NCBI GenBank assembly: GCA_036499445.1
Contig: DASYDU010000331.1
Location: 1-6,397 of the forward strand
DNA length: 6,397 nucleotides
Source of the DNA: DASYDU01 sp036499445
GTDB taxonomy: Bacteria; Planctomycetota; Planctomycetia; Pirellulales; Lacipirellulaceae
Direction: 5' to 3'
Below the pieces are notes generated by a model. That model was not told the DNA's origin. It saw only the letters and a list, made by a program, of their open reading frames with translations, and did not search any database. This document shows, in pieces, positions 5,400-6,397 of this stretch. Numbering within the stretch: the first letter of the stretch is position 1; the number at the start of each line of letters is the position of its first letter. The position numbers were made by a program, and so were the translations under genes.

Positions 5400-6397
5400 T
5401 TACAGTGAAGCGAGGACGCCTGTTCGTTCGTTGAGCGCCGTGATTAGCCAGTCCCATTCGTCGACCTGCGAGAACATCTCGGTCCAGAAGTCGGCATCCC
5501 AGAGTCGATTCAAGTCCTCGACCGACCGCTGTTGCTGCTCGACCCAAGTGAAATACTTCAAATTGTGGATCGCCTTGCGGTCTGGAAACGTCAGTTCGCG
5601 TAGATGGTCATCCGTGATCGCTTCCAGATATCGGCCAAAGCAGCGGGCCGCGGCCGCGCGGTCATACGGCCCGCACCGCGCCCGCTCTTCCTCCAAACGG
5701 CTCCCGTAAAGCTGCATCGAATCCGTGAGGCACGTGAAGACGACATCCGTCGGACCAAACTCGAAGTGCTTCGCTGTTTTAATGGCGGCCACGAGATTGC
5801 AAATGCCGGAGATACCCAAGAGCGGCAACTGCTCAATCAGCGACTGCTCAATCCCTTCGCCTGCCAAAAACTCTCGCCCTGTCGGCTCGTTCATCAGCCG
5901 CATCACTTGAAGGCACTGCTCATCATCGATCGCGGCCACCACGTCCGTATTTTGCACGTTGTGGACCCACGGCACGTGCTTGTCACCGATCCCTTCGATC
6001 CGGTGCCCACCATAGCCGTTCATCAAGAGCGTGGGACATTGCAATGCCTCGACCGCTGTGACCTTGATCTGTGGATGCACGGTCCGCAGAAAATCGCCAG
6101 CTGCGATCGTGCCGCCCGAGCCGGTCGCCGAAGCGTAACCCGAGAGCCGATCGCCTGGCCGCGCGATCCGCCGAAAGATTTCGTCGATCGTTTTCCCCGT
6201 CGTGTGATAATGCCATGTCGAGTTGCCGAACTCTTCGAACTGATTGAAGATCACGCAGTCGGGCCGCGTGCGGCGAATCTCCCAGCACTTGTCAAAGATT
6301 TCTTTGACGTTCGACTCGCAGCCGGGCGTCGCGATCACCTCGGCGCCGATTTCCTTGAGCCAATCGAACCGCTCGCGACTCATCTCCTCCGGCAAGA
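5400..6397 (-). CDS. Fold-type II PLP-dependent enzyme (cysteine synthase/CBS-like), 5' end cut off by the window
   Basis: The frame is open to the right edge and ends at TAA 5400-5402; 332 codons are visible. The first potential start is an internal TTG, so I treat the gene as 5'-partial. It begins LPEEMSRERFDWLKEIGAEV, part of the second half of the N-terminal domain. NQFEEFGNSTWHYHTTGKTI (51-70 from the TTG) corresponds to the cysteine synthase region NQFxNxxNxxxHxxTTG. ATGSGGTIAAGDFLR (90-104) is the glycine-rich PLP phosphate loop. A family-specific tail (HNLKYFTWVEQQ) follows. The catalytic lysine lies outside the window. Such enzymes catalyse beta-elimination or replacement on amino acids. 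Position next to ssnA suggests a role like that of YgeX (diaminopropionate ammonia-lyase), but the motifs are cysteine synthase-like. The substrate is unknown. Confidence 0.85.
   Translation of the reverse strand, partial: LPEEMSRERFDWLKEIGAEVIATPGCESNVKEIFDKCWEIRRTRPDCVIFNQFEEFGNSTWHYHTTGKTIDEIFRRIARPGDRLSGYASATGSGGTIAAGDFLRTVHPQIKVTAVEALQCPTLLMNGYGGHRIEGIGDKHVPWVHNVQNTDVVAAIDDEQCLQVMRLMNEPTGREFLAGEGIEQSLIEQLPLLGISGICNLVAAIKTAKHFEFGPTDVVFTCLTDSMQLYGSRLEEERARCGPYDRAAAARCFGRYLEAITDDHLRELTFPDRKAIHNLKYFTWVEQQQRSVEDLNRLWDADFWTEMFSQVDEWDWLITALNERTGVLASL

Overview
The window looks like a planctomycete chromosome, probably from the Pirellulales or a close relative. The signs are a GC-rich sequence, a PEP-CTERM protein built of HAF repeats, a short family of small proteins typical of these genomes, mostly weak or absent Shine-Dalgarno sequences, and intergenic palindromic repeat sequences. 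The taxon is an inference; no marker gene is present.

Layout. Two arms of a nitrogen/purine-catabolism type locus point towards each other. On the plus strand lie the last 51 codons of an ornithine/putrescine-type carbamoyltransferase (1-158), a 270-bp nested palindromic element (161-430) and a complete carbamate kinase (446-1405). On the minus strand, read from the right edge, lie a 5'-truncated fold-type II PLP enzyme (5400-6397), a second palindromic repeat-like gap (5261-5385) and a complete SsnA amidohydrolase (3922-5247). Between the arms, also on the minus strand, are an RHH-like antitoxin and PIN-domain toxin pair (3173-3846), a 45-codon orphan copy of the ssnA 3' end (3026-3162), a 70-aa hypothetical protein (2738-2950) and a secreted PEP-CTERM/HAF-repeat protein (1402-2565). 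The stop codon of that last gene shares the four bases CTAG with the carbamate kinase stop.

How the genes fit together. A carbamoyltransferase can phosphorolyse a carbamoyl-amine to carbamoyl phosphate, and carbamate kinase then makes ATP, CO2 and ammonia. SsnA is a metal-dependent deaminase/amidohydrolase-fold protein known from the bacterial ygeW-ygeX-ygeY-hyuA-yqeA-ssnA cluster tied to selenium-dependent molybdenum hydroxylases and anaerobic purine/urate breakdown. The PLP enzyme would sit in the same catabolic set, but it resembles cysteine synthase rather than the usual diaminopropionate ammonia-lyase YgeX. The other genes seem to be insertions into this locus.

The most striking structure is the ssnA tail duplication that brackets the toxin-antitoxin module. 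The orphan tail differs from the intact one almost only at synonymous sites over its first 32 codons. It therefore looks like a displaced or once functional ssnA end, not a decaying recent duplicate.
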